Shown here: one piece after another, positions 15,871-24,673 of the stretch
How positions within the stretch are numbered: position 1 is the first letter of the stretch
Layout: every line of letters starts with the position of its first letter
Source of the DNA: an uncultured Oscillospiraceae bacterium
GTDB taxonomy: Bacteria; Bacillota; Clostridia; Oscillospirales; Acutalibacteraceae
DNA: 64,000 bases
Assembly: GCA_900540275.1 (NCBI GenBank)
Contig: UQFO01000011.1
Span: forward strand, 4,563-68,562
Reading direction: 5' to 3'
Made by a program: the position numbers and the translations under genes
The notes under the pieces: model-generated
Database searches by the model: none
The model's input: only the letters and a program-made list of their open reading frames with translations
Told to the model about the DNA's origin: nothing

Positions 15871-17331
15871 ATGGGCAAAATAGCAGAAACCGGCAGGCTG
15901 CTGCTCGAAAAAGAACTTTCGTGCACGGAACTGACGCAACAATATTTAAGCCAGATTGAAGCCGTAAACCAAGATTTAAACGCATATGTTACGGTCACGC
16001 CGGAAACAGCGCTGGAAACGGCGAAAAAGGTCGATAAAAAAATTGCGGCGGGCGAAGCGCTTTCCCCGCTCGAGGGTATCCCGATGACCCTGAAGGACAA
16101 CATCTCCACCAAGGGGATTGAGACGACCTGCTGCTCCAACATATTAAAGGGCTACAAGCCCATCTATAACGCGACCGTCTGGAATATTTTAAAGGAGCAG
16201 AACGCCGTTCTGCTCGGTAAGACAAACATGGACGAATTTGCCATGGGCTCCTCCTGTGAAACGTCCTGCTTCGGCGGCGCGCGCAACCCGCACAATTTAA
16301 ACCACGTTGCGGGCGGCAGCTCCGGCGGCGTAGCCTCGGCGGTCGGCGGCAACATTGCCGTATACGGCCTGGGTTCCGACACGGGCGGCTCCATCCGCCA
16401 GCCCGCAAGCTTCTGCGGTATCGTCGGCATGAAGCCGACCTACGGCGCGGTTTCCCGTTTTGGCCTGATTGCGTACGCCTCTTCCCTCGACCAAATAGGC
16501 CCTGTCACCACCAGCGTGGAAGACGCGGCGCTCGTATACGACGCGATTTCACTCTACGATAAAAAGGATTCCACCTCGCAGGGCAGAAAAGGCGCGCCTT
16601 GCGCGGACACGCTCAAAAACGATATCAAGGGCATGAAAATAGGCATTGCGCGCGAATACATGGACGGCGTGCGCGACGATGTACGCAAAGCAATTGAGGA
16701 CGCAGTCAAGGTGTACGAATCGCTCGGCGCCGAAATTGTTTACTTCGATTTACCCGCGCTTAAATACGCGCTGCCTGTATACTATATCCTCGCCTGCGCG
16801 GAGGCTTCCTCCAACCTCGGGCGGTATGACGGCATACGCTACGGCTACAAAACGCCGAAATATATGGACGTAAACGACATGATATGCAAAACGCGCAGCG
16901 AGGGCTTCGGCAAAGAGGTCCAGCGCCGGATTCTGCTCGGCACGTATGTTTTGAGCGCCGGCTATTACGATGCGTATTATAAAAAGGCGCAGAATCTGCG
17001 CGGTTCTATTGTAAAAGCATTCCAGAGGGCGTTTGAGCAGTGCGATATAATCCTGGCGCCAACCGTGCCGATGACCGCGTTTGAATGCGGCAAGGCCGTA
17101 AGCGACCCCATCGAGACGTACCTGACCGATATCTGCACCGTTCCAATCAACATCGCGGGGCTTCCCGCCGTGTCCGTCCCCTGTGGCTTTAACGCGAAGG
17201 GTATGCCCATCGGCATGCAGGTCATCGGCAACAGCTTCTGTGAGAGCACGGTATTAAACGCCGCATGGCAGTATGAAAACGCCGCGCGCGGCGCGGTGTT
17301 CAAATCCGCGGAAATGGGGGTACGGCTATGA
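15871..17331 (+). CDS. gatA: Asp/Glu-tRNA(Asn/Gln) amidotransferase subunit A
   Basis: The glutaminase subunit that releases ammonia from glutamine. The 486-residue amidase-signature protein shows the Ser-cisSer-Lys triad: Lys in MTLKDNIS, and the serine pair in GGSSGGVASAVGGNIAVYG...DTGGSIRQPASFCG. ATG at 15871 follows AAAGGA by ten bases; an in-frame TTG at 15862 is less likely. The stop overlaps the gatB start by four bases, indicating translational coupling and equal production of the two catalytic subunits. Confidence 0.96.
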   Translation: MGKIAETGRLLLEKELSCTELTQQYLSQIEAVNQDLNAYVTVTPETALETAKKVDKKIAAGEALSPLEGIPMTLKDNISTKGIETTCCSNILKGYKPIYNATVWNILKEQNAVLLGKTNMDEFAMGSSCETSCFGGARNPHNLNHVAGGSSGGVASAVGGNIAVYGLGSDTGGSIRQPASFCGIVGMKPTYGAVSRFGLIAYASSLDQIGPVTTSVEDAALVYDAISLYDKKDSTSQGRKGAPCADTLKNDIKGMKIGIAREYMDGVRDDVRKAIEDAVKVYESLGAEIVYFDLPALKYALPVYYILACAEASSNLGRYDGIRYGYKTPKYMDVNDMICKTRSEGFGKEVQRRILLGTYVLSAGYYDAYYKKAQNLRGSIVKAFQRAFEQCDIILAPTVPMTAFECGKAVSDPIETYLTDICTVPINIAGLPAVSVPCGFNAKGMPIGMQVIGNSFCESTVLNAAWQYENAARGAVFKSAEMGVRL

Positions 17332-18740
17332 AATACGAAATGGTAGCGGGGCTCGAAACCCACATCGAGCTTTCAACGAATACGAAAATTTTCTGCGGCT
17401 GCACCACGCAGTTCGGCGGAGAGCCAAACACGCATTGCTGCCCCGTATGCATCGGGCTGCCGGGCACGCTCCCAAAGCTCAACCGGCAGGTGGTCAATTA
17501 CGCCATTATGGCGGGCCTTGCCACAAACTGCGAGATTGCGCGCATTTCCAAAATGGACCGTAAGAACTATTGCTACCCGGACTTGCCCAAGGCGTACCAG
17601 ATTTCCCAGTACGATATGCCGTTGTGCTTAAACGGCTATGTCGAGCTTTCTAACGGCAGGAAAATCAGGCTTACGAGAATCCACATCGAGGAAGACGCGG
17701 GCAAGCTTATCCACAGCCACGGCGACACTTATGTCGACTACAACCGCGGCGGCGTTCCGCTGATAGAAATTGTCAGCGAGCCGGACATCCGCAGCATTGA
17801 AGAGGCTAAGGAATATGTGGAAAAGCTCCAGCTTATTATGAAATACATCGGTATTTCCGACTGCAAAATGCAGGAGGGCTCCATGCGCTGCGACGTCAAC
17901 ATTTCGGTGCGCCCTGAGGGCAGCGATAAGCTGGGGACGCGCACGGAAATCAAAAACATGAACTCTATCACCTTTATGGCTAAGGCTATGGAATATGAAT
18001 TCTCCCGCCAGGTCGATTTGATAGAAAACGGCGGGCAGGTCGTACAGGAGACGCTTCGCTACGACGAGGTGACCGACACGACCTCCAGCATGCGCGGCAA
18101 AGAGGACGCGCACGACTACCGCTATTTCAGGGAGCCTGACCTTGTCACCATCCACGTGACGGATGAAGAGGTCGAAGCATTGAAAAGAGAGCTGCCCGAG
18201 CTGCCGGGGGCCAAGCTCACGCGTTACACCGAAGAGCTGGAAATCCCGCGGGCGGACGCACAGCTCCTTACAAAGTACAGGAACGTCGCCGAATACTTTG
18301 AACAGGCAAGCGAAGGCACGAAAAATCCGCGCACGGCCGCAAATTTCATCATTGGCCAGGTATTCCGCCGTATGGAAAACGACAGCGCGAAAGAGGAATT
18401 TCATGTTTCTGTTTCCGCTGAAAATTTAAACGAGCTGATACGAATGCTCGACGACGGAAAAATCAAGATGAACCTCGCTAAGACGACGCTCGAAAAGATG
18501 CTCGATACCGGCAAAAAGGCTTCTGAGCTTATCTCGGAAAGCGACATGGGCGGCCTTGACGATGAGGCGCTCACCGCGCTTTGCAGGCAGGCCATTGAGC
18601 AAAACCAGAACGCCGTAAACGACATCAAAAATGGAAAACAAAAGGCAATGGGCGCGCTGCTCGGGTTTATTATGAAGCAAAGCCGCGGCAAGGCGGACGC
18701 TTCAGCCGCGCAAAACAAGCTCAAAGAATTGATTGGCTGA
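17328..18740 (+). CDS. gatB: Asp/Glu-tRNA(Asn/Gln) amidotransferase subunit B
   Basis: The kinase/transamidase subunit that activates the mischarged aminoacyl-tRNA. The 470-residue protein has the cradle domain with the structural zinc cysteines (CGCTTQFGG...HCCPVC), the Mg/ATP region (LPKAYQISQYDMPL, RIHIEEDAGKLIH), and the C-terminal helical and YqeY-like tail domain (about 330-470) that binds the tRNA elbow. A rho-independent terminator follows, closing the aspS-gatCAB transcript. Confidence 0.96.
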   Translation: MKYEMVAGLETHIELSTNTKIFCGCTTQFGGEPNTHCCPVCIGLPGTLPKLNRQVVNYAIMAGLATNCEIARISKMDRKNYCYPDLPKAYQISQYDMPLCLNGYVELSNGRKIRLTRIHIEEDAGKLIHSHGDTYVDYNRGGVPLIEIVSEPDIRSIEEAKEYVEKLQLIMKYIGISDCKMQEGSMRCDVNISVRPEGSDKLGTRTEIKNMNSITFMAKAMEYEFSRQVDLIENGGQVVQETLRYDEVTDTTSSMRGKEDAHDYRYFREPDLVTIHVTDEEVEALKRELPELPGAKLTRYTEELEIPRADAQLLTKYRNVAEYFEQASEGTKNPRTAANFIIGQVFRRMENDSAKEEFHVSVSAENLNELIRMLDDGKIKMNLAKTTLEKMLDTGKKASELISESDMGGLDDEALTALCRQAIEQNQNAVNDIKNGKQKAMGALLGFIMKQSRGKADASAAQNKLKELIG

Positions 18741-18757
18741 TTGCTATTATACAACAA

Positions 18758-18796
18758 GAGCCGGAGAAACCAATTTGTTTCTCCGGCTCTTTCTTT
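18758..18796 (+). terminator. Rho-independent terminator of the gat operon
   Basis: AGAGCCGGAGAAAC / GTTTCTCCGGCTCT perfect 14-bp stem followed by TTCTTT. Confidence 0.9.
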
Positions 18797-19003
18797 AATC
18801 ATTTCACAAAATTTTTTTCAAAGAAAGGTAAGGCAATAAAAAACAGTGGCCTTTGCAGCTGATTACGATGCTTCTATAAGCTGAAAAGCGCATAGTTACT
18901 GGGTTTCTAATAGAATAAGCCTATATGTTAAGCGGCAATGTTGTCCAAATGAACAATAGGAGTTATGGACGGCGGCATGGAGCTATGATACGAAATGAGT
19001 TGT
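18797..19003. other. Intergenic region, nothing recognised
   Basis: No protein-like frame, known RNA fold or repeat is seen between the gat terminator and the promoter at 19004. Confidence 0.4.
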
Positions 19004-19032
19004 TTGACATTTCCACACCCTGATATTAGAAT
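19004..19032 (+). promoter_or_regulatory. Promoter of the grpB-like gene
   Basis: Perfect TTGACA (19004-19009), 17 bases, TAGAAT (19027-19032). Confidence 0.75.
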
Positions 19033-19117
19033 GTAAAAGTTAAGTTACGCTTGGTCCATGGCGGATAAGACGTATTCGGCAAATTTTGATTTGCATAGAT
19101 GAAAGGCGGCGCAAACG

Positions 19118-19699
19118 ATGGGGCAGGAAAAGAAAAAGAAATTATCTGATATGACGCTTGAAGAATTGTGGCAGTTATTCCCTATCCAGTTGACTGCGCA
19201 TAATGAAATATGGCAGGATTACTACGAGAAAATGAAGAAAAGCGTAGAGCAAGCTCTTTCTGATTGCTCTATTGTCCGAATAAGTCATATTGGCAGCACC
19301 GCTATCAATGGTATATGGGCAAAGCCGATTGTGGATATTCTGGTAGAAATTGAAGAAAATGAGGATATAAAAAAAGCGGCGGCTTTCATACAGAGTATAG
19401 GCTTTATCCCGATGAGTACAGGGCCAAACCGGATTTCACTTAATTTGGGATATACAGAAAAAGGATTTGCGGAAAAGGTGTATCATTTACATATTCGCCG
19501 CAAGGGCGATAATGACGAACTCTATTTCAGAGATTACCTGAACGAGTTCCCGGAAACAGCAAAGTTATATGAACAGCTCAAGCTTAGTTTGTGGAAACAA
19601 TATGAGCATAACCGTGACGGATATACAAATGCGAAAACCAAGTTCGTGAATAAATATACAGAGGAAGCAAAGGCAAAGTATTTGGACAGATATAATTAA
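19118..19699 (+). CDS. GrpB (UPF0157) family nucleotidyltransferase-like protein
   Basis: A 193-residue member of the GrpB family, a nucleotidyltransferase-fold group of uncertain substrate. The hallmark IGSTAINGIWAKPIVDILVEI (minimal NTase GS and D-x-D/E-like motif) lies at about 57-77, followed by FRDYLNEFPETAKLYEQLKLSLWKQYEHNRDGYTNAKTKFV, the usual C-terminal block. Base composition is more AT-rich than the gat genes and a decayed methyltransferase gene follows at once, so this may be part of an acquired patch. Confidence 0.85.
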   Translation: MGQEKKKKLSDMTLEELWQLFPIQLTAHNEIWQDYYEKMKKSVEQALSDCSIVRISHIGSTAINGIWAKPIVDILVEIEENEDIKKAAAFIQSIGFIPMSTGPNRISLNLGYTEKGFAEKVYHLHIRRKGDNDELYFRDYLNEFPETAKLYEQLKLSLWKQYEHNRDGYTNAKTKFVNKYTEEAKAKYLDRYN

Positions 19700-20052
19700 A
19701 CCGGAAGATTCAGGTAGGTATTGAAGCTTTGATTTCTGTTATAAGCAAAATTTCGCCAAAAGGGAGCACAATCATATTCGATTACCCGGACGAGAACAGC
19801 TATACTGATAAAGCGGGAGAACTCGCAAAAAAGCAATCTATGTTGGCTGGTGCGGCAAATGAAAAAATGTTGGGAAGCTATTCCCGTTTAGACATGGAGC
19901 AATTGCTCTCCGACCATGATTTTCTGATATATGAGCACTTAACCCCGCAGGAAATGGCCGGGCAATATTTTGAGAATTATAACAAGGCAAATCCTTGGAA
20001 TAGGATGGCCGCGTCTGATAATGTGAATTATTGCCTTGCGGTTAGAAAATGA
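19700..20052 (+). pseudogene. C-terminal remnant of a SAM-dependent methyltransferase
   Basis: About 107 codons matching only the last third of a leucine-carboxyl-methyltransferase-like class I SAM enzyme: LISVISKISPKGSTIIFDYPDE, then MLAGAANEKMLGSYSRLDMEQLLSDHDFLIYEHLTPQEM, ending NVNYCLAVRK. The SAM-binding N-terminal two thirds are absent. The frame opens immediately after the stop of the grpB-like gene with no ribosome site. A deletion that joined the two genes is the simplest explanation. Confidence 0.65.
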
Positions 20053-20223
20053 GCCTTTGCCCTGTAAATTTCTATTTGCCGGGGTGATTTTTTATCTGCG
20101 CCCTCTTTAAAAATACCGGTAATACAATAGTACTTTGCGTGTACACACCATTCAAATCGATTGTCGTGGAACACGTCTCACTTTCTCCTGTGAACGCGGC
20201 TGTGATTCTTTTAGCAGCAAAGA

Positions 20224-20343
20224 CTATAAAGCTTTGTTGCCTTCTTGCCAATGTTCAGACAGCGGGTAGCCTTTTGCCTGTTTCCACTCCGGTGAAAAGA
20301 ACTCCTTACATTTCGTAAGAATTCCATTATATTTTACTTTTTC
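20224..20343 (-). pseudogene. Possible relic of a short coding frame
   Basis: On the minus strand about 39 codons without a start codon read NGILTKCKEFFSPEWKQAKG, then YPLSEHWQEGNKAL and a stop. The composition is protein-like, but I do not recognise the family, and it could be chance. The rest of 20053-20347 shows no gene. Confidence 0.25.
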
Positions 20344-20347
20344 TCAC

Positions 20348-20376
20348 TTTACTTCGCTTTTGAATCACGATATAAT
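20348..20376 (+). promoter_or_regulatory. Promoter of the zinc-ribbon membrane protein gene
   Basis: TTTACT (20348-20353), 17 bases, TATAAT (20371-20376). Confidence 0.7.
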
Positions 20377-20409
20377 GAAATACAGAGAATCATCATTGGA
20401 GGTAACAAT

Positions 20410-21216
20410 ATGAAAACTTGTCCGAAATGCTCCGCGCAGGTAAAGGATGGCACAAATTTTTGTCCAGCGTGCGGCACGCGCCTTGCCGAACCTGTAACGG
20501 CGGGCACAGCAACGCAGCAAACGGCTCCGCAGCAGGCGCAGGCGCCTTTCAGCGAAAATATCAACAGCCATTCTGCGTATGGTCCGGCGGGAGCGCCGCA
20601 GCAAAACCGTACATATACAAATACAGCGCCGCAGCAGCAGGCGGGTCCAATACCAAACCAGGGCGCTCCCAAGCAGCAGCCCCAGCAGCCGCACCAGGGA
20701 CCTACTCCCGTGCCGCCTCCGCCGTATTACCAAAACGTGAATCCAAACCAGCGGCCCGGCGAGGATAGGTTCAAGGAAGGCTTTAACAACGCGGTCGGCA
20801 AAACGAAAAATTTCTTTAATAACACGGCCGATGAAAGCAATTTTCAGGACTCGCAGGACGTACAGCAGAATAAAATTCTTGCGCTTGTCAGCTATCTTGG
20901 GTACTTTTTCTTTATCCCTATGATAGTAAAGCCGCAGTCGCGTTACCTTCGTTTTCACGGTAATCAGGGCTTAACGCTGTTACTTGCGGAAATTGTACTC
21001 GGCGTCGTGCACGCCGTCCTGTGCGGCCTGTTCGGCCTGATTGGGCTGGCCGGTATTCCCGGCGCAATCATCAGCGGAATATTTATTGTGCTGTTGAGCA
21101 TCGCGATTTACGGCGCAATCCTTGTATGGGTCATTCTGGGTATTGTAAACGCCGTTACCGGCAAAGCAAAGGAGCTGCCGCTGATAGGCAAAATCCGCAT
21201 TTTAAAAGAATTTTAA
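20410..21216 (+). CDS. Zinc-ribbon protein with Tic20/DUF4870-like membrane domain
   Basis: A 268-residue membrane protein. An N-terminal zinc ribbon (CPKCSAQVKDGTNFCPACG, residues 5-23) leads to a long Pro/Gln-rich disordered linker (about 30-120) and then a DUF4870/Tic20-like membrane domain: NKILALVSYLGYFFFIPMIV, RYLRFHGNQGLTLLL and two further helices up to about 250. The function of this architecture, common in Clostridia, is not established. GGAGG lies seven bases before the ATG. It is monocistronic, with its own promoter and terminator. Confidence 0.75.
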   Translation: MKTCPKCSAQVKDGTNFCPACGTRLAEPVTAGTATQQTAPQQAQAPFSENINSHSAYGPAGAPQQNRTYTNTAPQQQAGPIPNQGAPKQQPQQPHQGPTPVPPPPYYQNVNPNQRPGEDRFKEGFNNAVGKTKNFFNNTADESNFQDSQDVQQNKILALVSYLGYFFFIPMIVKPQSRYLRFHGNQGLTLLLAEIVLGVVHAVLCGLFGLIGLAGIPGAIISGIFIVLLSIAIYGAILVWVILGIVNAVTGKAKELPLIGKIRILKEF

Positions 21217-21229
21217 TTAAAATATAAGG

Positions 21230-21268
21230 AAGCGCCCCGGTCTTGCTGGACCGGGGCGCCCTTTTCTT
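21230..21268 (+). terminator. Rho-independent terminator
   Basis: GCGCCCCGGTC / GACCGGGGCGC stem with a 6-base loop followed by CCTTTTCTTT. Confidence 0.9.
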
Positions 21269-21347
21269 TATAAGGCTTTGTTATGATACTACTTGATTTT
21301 CAGCAAATACTATAGACAAAGGCTTTCAAGAATTTATGGGTTTTATT

Positions 21348-21539
21348 TTATTTCATGTTCTTTTCGTACTGCTCGATCATCTTCTTGACCATCTGGCCGC
21401 CGACAGAACCCGCCTGACGGGACGTTAAGTCACCGTTGTAACCCTGCTTGAGGTTAACGCCGACTTCAGAAGCCGCTTCCATCTTGAAACGGTCCAGAGC
21501 CTCTCTTGCCTCAGGAACTACTACAGAATTCTTAGACAT
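21348..21539 (-). CDS. Alpha/beta-type small acid-soluble spore protein
   Basis: A 63-residue SASP that coats and protects DNA in the dormant spore core. The family signature is complete: PEAREALDRFKMEAASEVGV, then GDLTSRQAGSVGGQMVKKMIEQYE. The germination protease GPR would cut within the MEAASEVG segment. It shows that the host forms endospores. Expression is expected from sigma-G; I could not assign a convincing sigma-G promoter upstream. GGAGAG lies eight bases before the ATG. Confidence 0.95.
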   Translation of the reverse strand: MSKNSVVVPEAREALDRFKMEAASEVGVNLKQGYNGDLTSRQAGSVGGQMVKKMIEQYEKNMK

Positions 21540-21793
21540 AATGTTTTTCTCTCCTTTGCTTTAAATTTGTTTTTACACATATTTTTCACTCGCTTTGCGG
21601 TGGAACCAACCTCTTGATTAACGCCGCAATATTATTATGTGACGTGGTTTTAGATATATAGCTAGAAAAAAATGGCCTTTTGTTTTCCGTTTTTTGAGAT
21701 GTAAACAAATTACACAAAAAACCGATAATATAGAATGCAGCGCTTATAATGAAAAAAACGCTGCGCATCAAAGCAAAACGGAGAAGGGATACA

Positions 21794-22138
21794 ATGGAAC
21801 GAAGCAGCTGTGAGCGGGGATTTCTTGCAATGTCTTCCCTGCTTCAGAAAATATACCGGGCAACGCCGGAAAACGACTTAGGAAGCCTTTTGAGCGATTT
21901 GAATCCAATCCGCTTTTCGGGTACGCATATTTCGTCATTTCCCGCGTTCGAGGATTACAGGGATTTATATCAGAAGGAAAGGGAAAACGGGAAAACAAAA
22001 ATGCAGGCGTCCTATCACGCATGCATCGATTTTCTTTTTTTATATGAACGGGAATTTGATTTTCGTTTAAAGGGCACAATTTCCCGTTTTTCCCTGCGCA
22101 GTTATGAGGCGGAGTTTGAAAAACAGCTTTCTGCATGA
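21794..22138 (+). CDS. Unknown 114-residue protein
   Basis: A soluble, charged protein with no recognised family. The central part (SYHACIDFLFLYEREFDFRLKGTISRFSLRSYEAEFEKQL) is predicted helical. The ATG at 21794 has GAAGGGA five bases upstream; a longer frame starting at 21749 lacks a ribosome site. The antisense frame at 21768-22136 is judged a shadow. A hairpin terminator follows seven bases later. Confidence 0.55.
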   Translation: MERSSCERGFLAMSSLLQKIYRATPENDLGSLLSDLNPIRFSGTHISSFPAFEDYRDLYQKERENGKTKMQASYHACIDFLFLYEREFDFRLKGTISRFSLRSYEAEFEKQLSA

Positions 22139-22144
22139 CAGTAC

Positions 22145-22176
22145 AAAGGGCGGCCGTTTGGCCGCCCTTTACATTT
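22145..22176. terminator. Terminator between convergent genes
   Basis: AAAGGGCGGCC-GTTTG-GCCGCCCTTT stem; on the plus strand it is followed by ACATTTTG. It separates the unknown gene from the convergent ABC operon. Confidence 0.7.
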
Positions 22177-22183
22177 TGCCCTG

Positions 22184-22834
22184 TTATGCCTTAGCCGCTG
22201 TACGCTTCAACTCATAGATAATATCGGAACGGTTTGCAACGGTCGGGGAATGCGTTACGATAATTACGCATTTCCCCTCGTCCGCAAGCTCACGAAGGAT
22301 ATGCATGATGTCGTTCTCCGTTTCTCCGTCGAGGTTGCCCGTCGGTTCGTCCGCGAGGATAACGTCAGGGTCATAGGACAGCGCCCTTGCAATTGCCACG
22401 CGCTGCTGCTGGCCGCCGGAAAGCTTCAATACGCGCCGTTTTCCCTCATCTTCCGACAGCCCCACCTTCCTAAGCAAATCCATCGCATGCTCCTTTTTAT
22501 CCTTGCGCCGGACACCCGCGATATCCATGGAAAGCACTACATTTTCAAGCGCCGTCAGGTTTGTGAGGAGATTAAAATTCTGGAAAACAACGCCGACACA
22601 ATGCCGCCTGAAATCATACTTATTGATTTTTTTAATATCCTGCGCTTTATAGTAAATCGTACCTGCCGTTGGGGACGCAAGCCCGGAAAGCAGGGAAAGC
22701 AGCGTCGTCTTTCCCGCACCGGATTTACCTACAATCGAATAAATTTTCCCCGGCTCAAAGTTAAAATTCACATGTTCTAAAACAGGCTTTTTATCATAGG
22801 AAAAGCTCAAATCACAAAGATTTAAAATTGACAT
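22184..22834 (-). CDS. MacB/LolD-type ABC transporter ATP-binding protein
   Basis: A 216-residue ATPase with Walker A (GKSGAGKTT), Q-loop (FQNFNLLTNL), signature LSGGQQQR, Walker B (VILADEPTGNLDG) and switch histidine (VTHS). It is the partner of the permease encoded 12 bases upstream. The TCS divergent from the pair suggests that this transporter handles an antimicrobial peptide or envelope stress compound, as in related Firmicutes modules; substrate unknown. Confidence 0.88.
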   Translation of the reverse strand: MSILNLCDLSFSYDKKPVLEHVNFNFEPGKIYSIVGKSGAGKTTLLSLLSGLASPTAGTIYYKAQDIKKINKYDFRRHCVGVVFQNFNLLTNLTALENVVLSMDIAGVRRKDKKEHAMDLLRKVGLSEDEGKRRVLKLSGGQQQRVAIARALSYDPDVILADEPTGNLDGETENDIMHILRELADEGKCVIIVTHSPTVANRSDIIYELKRTAAKA

Positions 22835-22846
22835 CTCCGTTCCTCC

Positions 22847-24523
22847 TCAATCTCTGTTGGACAGTATTTTAAGCGGCTCGTACCGCATGATGAACAGGAC
22901 AGACACAATGCTCGCAACCAACGTAAGCAGAATCCCTATACCGAGAAGCTCCAGCAATACGGTAAAGTCGGTAGCGCTTGTTACCTGCGTAATATAATTT
23001 ACAGCCTGTGACCCGATACCGCGGCCGCCTTCAGCCTGTGACCCGCCCTGGGGGAGCTGCATGCCGTCCTGCGCCAGCATATCTTCCCCGGAGGGCCGTC
23101 CCATCGCCTGCTGCCGCCGGTCCGCGCTCTGGCTCTGTGCCGAAACCTGGCTCTCGAGCAGGGTGTTCGTAACCGGCACGCTTATCAGCGCGCCGGCAGC
23201 TGAGCCAATTACAATAGCGCAGAGCGTCACGGTGAACACCTCTGTAATAAACTGCTGTGCGACCTTACGCTTTTTCATGCCGATGGCCGTAAGCACGCCG
23301 ATTTCATATTTCCTGTCGCGGATGCTGAAAATATTGAGCACTACAAGTATGACCGCGCCGATGCCAAGCACGACAAGCAGGAAATAAAGCGCCATTTGTG
23401 AAAGGTTTTCAAGCGGAAGAAGGCTCTGTTCAAAGCTCGTGATATCGGAAGAGCTTACTGTGTAATCGTCTGAAAGCCCCAAAGCCCTTGCCTGCTGTTC
23501 AAACTGTTCGTAGTCGTCCACGCTCGCGAAGGTGTAGGTGCCTGAAAGCTGCTCGCGCATTGCGGTCGAGGCTTCTATCTCTGTTTCCTCGCCGGCTGCC
23601 GCGGCTGCGTTTTGGGCGGAGGCGCCAGTAATCTCCTTGAGCGCCGTATAGCTCATATAAATTTGGTTTGCGGGGTCGCTTCCCGTCTGGAATCCGCCCA
23701 TAAAGCCGCCTGACGTTACGGTAGACTGGCTGTTGTTATAAATACCGACAATTTTGATGGAATACGTTTCGTCCTCGTCGTTCGGATTGCTGATTTCTAT
23801 GGTATCGCCGGCCTTGAGGGAATTAAAGGCCGCAAGCTCGTCGGAAATCACGCATTCCTGGCTGCCTGTACCCTCCTCAAACATGGAGCCCTCCGTTATT
23901 TTACAGGTTCCGTTTAAAAAATCTGCCATTGCGTCGTCCGAGCTGTAGCCGACGATGGTAAAATCTCCCTGTGCCCCCCAACGCCCCGTTTTCTGCCCGC
24001 CGCCCTGCATCATGCCGCCATCGGGCATTTCGCCGCCGGGGGCCGTTTTGCTGTTATCCCCCTGAGTTGTATCGGAAGAATCAGAAGAGTCGCCGCTTGA
24101 CGAGGTATCCTCATCCGTCACCGGCTCAAAGCCATCTGTCCCGTCCGCGGAAACGGTCAGCGTATAATAAAAGGACTTGACGCTATCGGCCTTTGCGTAA
24201 GTCTGCATTTCGTCAAGGGAAAGGGATCCCTGACTGCCCATCATTTTGGCAAAATCCGATTTATCGAATTCCGGCGGCTCTCCGCTTTCCGAGCCGTCGG
24301 ATTGGCTGTCCCCCATTTGCTTCATCAAGGAAGAACGGTCAAAGGATATCTGTGCTGTTACCGACATGGAATCGAGCGTCTGCCCGCGCACATTGTTCGC
24401 CGCCTGGCGGATAGAAAGCCCGACGCAGGCGGAAACGGCAATAACCAGAACGATAATGCCGATTAGGATATTTCTGCCCTTGGAACGGCTGATGCTTCTC
24501 AGTGCGTTTTTTAAAATATACAT
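22847..24523 (-). CDS. MacB-like ABC transporter permease
   Basis: A 558-residue permease. It has one N-terminal membrane helix (about 18-38), a large extracellular MacB-type core domain (about 40-365) and an FtsX-like block of three helices (about 370-555, with YEIGVLTAIGMKKRKVAQQF). Two low-complexity inserts are notable: a Ser/Asp/Gly stretch at about 135-190 rich in SSGDSSDSSDTT and GGMMQGG, and a Gln/Gly-rich loop at about 470-505. The ATG at 24523 follows AGGAGG by seven bases; an in-frame upstream start at 24544 lacks this. It is transcribed divergently from a two-component system. Confidence 0.88.
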   Translation of the reverse strand: MYILKNALRSISRSKGRNILIGIIVLVIAVSACVGLSIRQAANNVRGQTLDSMSVTAQISFDRSSLMKQMGDSQSDGSESGEPPEFDKSDFAKMMGSQGSLSLDEMQTYAKADSVKSFYYTLTVSADGTDGFEPVTDEDTSSSGDSSDSSDTTQGDNSKTAPGGEMPDGGMMQGGGQKTGRWGAQGDFTIVGYSSDDAMADFLNGTCKITEGSMFEEGTGSQECVISDELAAFNSLKAGDTIEISNPNDEDETYSIKIVGIYNNSQSTVTSGGFMGGFQTGSDPANQIYMSYTALKEITGASAQNAAAAAGEETEIEASTAMREQLSGTYTFASVDDYEQFEQQARALGLSDDYTVSSSDITSFEQSLLPLENLSQMALYFLLVVLGIGAVILVVLNIFSIRDRKYEIGVLTAIGMKKRKVAQQFITEVFTVTLCAIVIGSAAGALISVPVTNTLLESQVSAQSQSADRRQQAMGRPSGEDMLAQDGMQLPQGGSQAEGGRGIGSQAVNYITQVTSATDFTVLLELLGIGILLTLVASIVSVLFIMRYEPLKILSNRD

Positions 24524-24556
24524 AGGTTTGCCTCCTGTTTTCACATTGCAAGGCGC

Positions 24557-24632
24557 ATTGTAACAGGATAACCTTGAAAAAAACTTAAAGTTTTTTCCTA
24601 TTCAATATTTTTTCAAGCTTTTCTGCTATAAT
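24557..24632. promoter_or_regulatory. Divergent promoter region of the ABC operon and the two-component system
   Basis: Plus strand: TATAAT at 24627-24632 with no good -35 (AATATT at 17 bases). Minus strand: TACAAT (24557-24562), also without a good -35. Between them lie the inverted repeat CTTGAAAAAA...TTTTTTCAAG and a central AACTTAAAGTT palindrome. Two weak-35 promoters sharing such a region would fit control by the adjacent response regulator. Confidence 0.45.
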
Positions 24633-24673
24633 GGGAACAGAATCAAAAAAAGCAGGAGGCGGGAGGCCTTATC

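Noticed and set aside
21768..22136. 122-codon minus-strand frame antisense to the unknown gene at 21794
   Set aside because: The plus-strand frame has the ribosome site and better composition; this one is its shadow.
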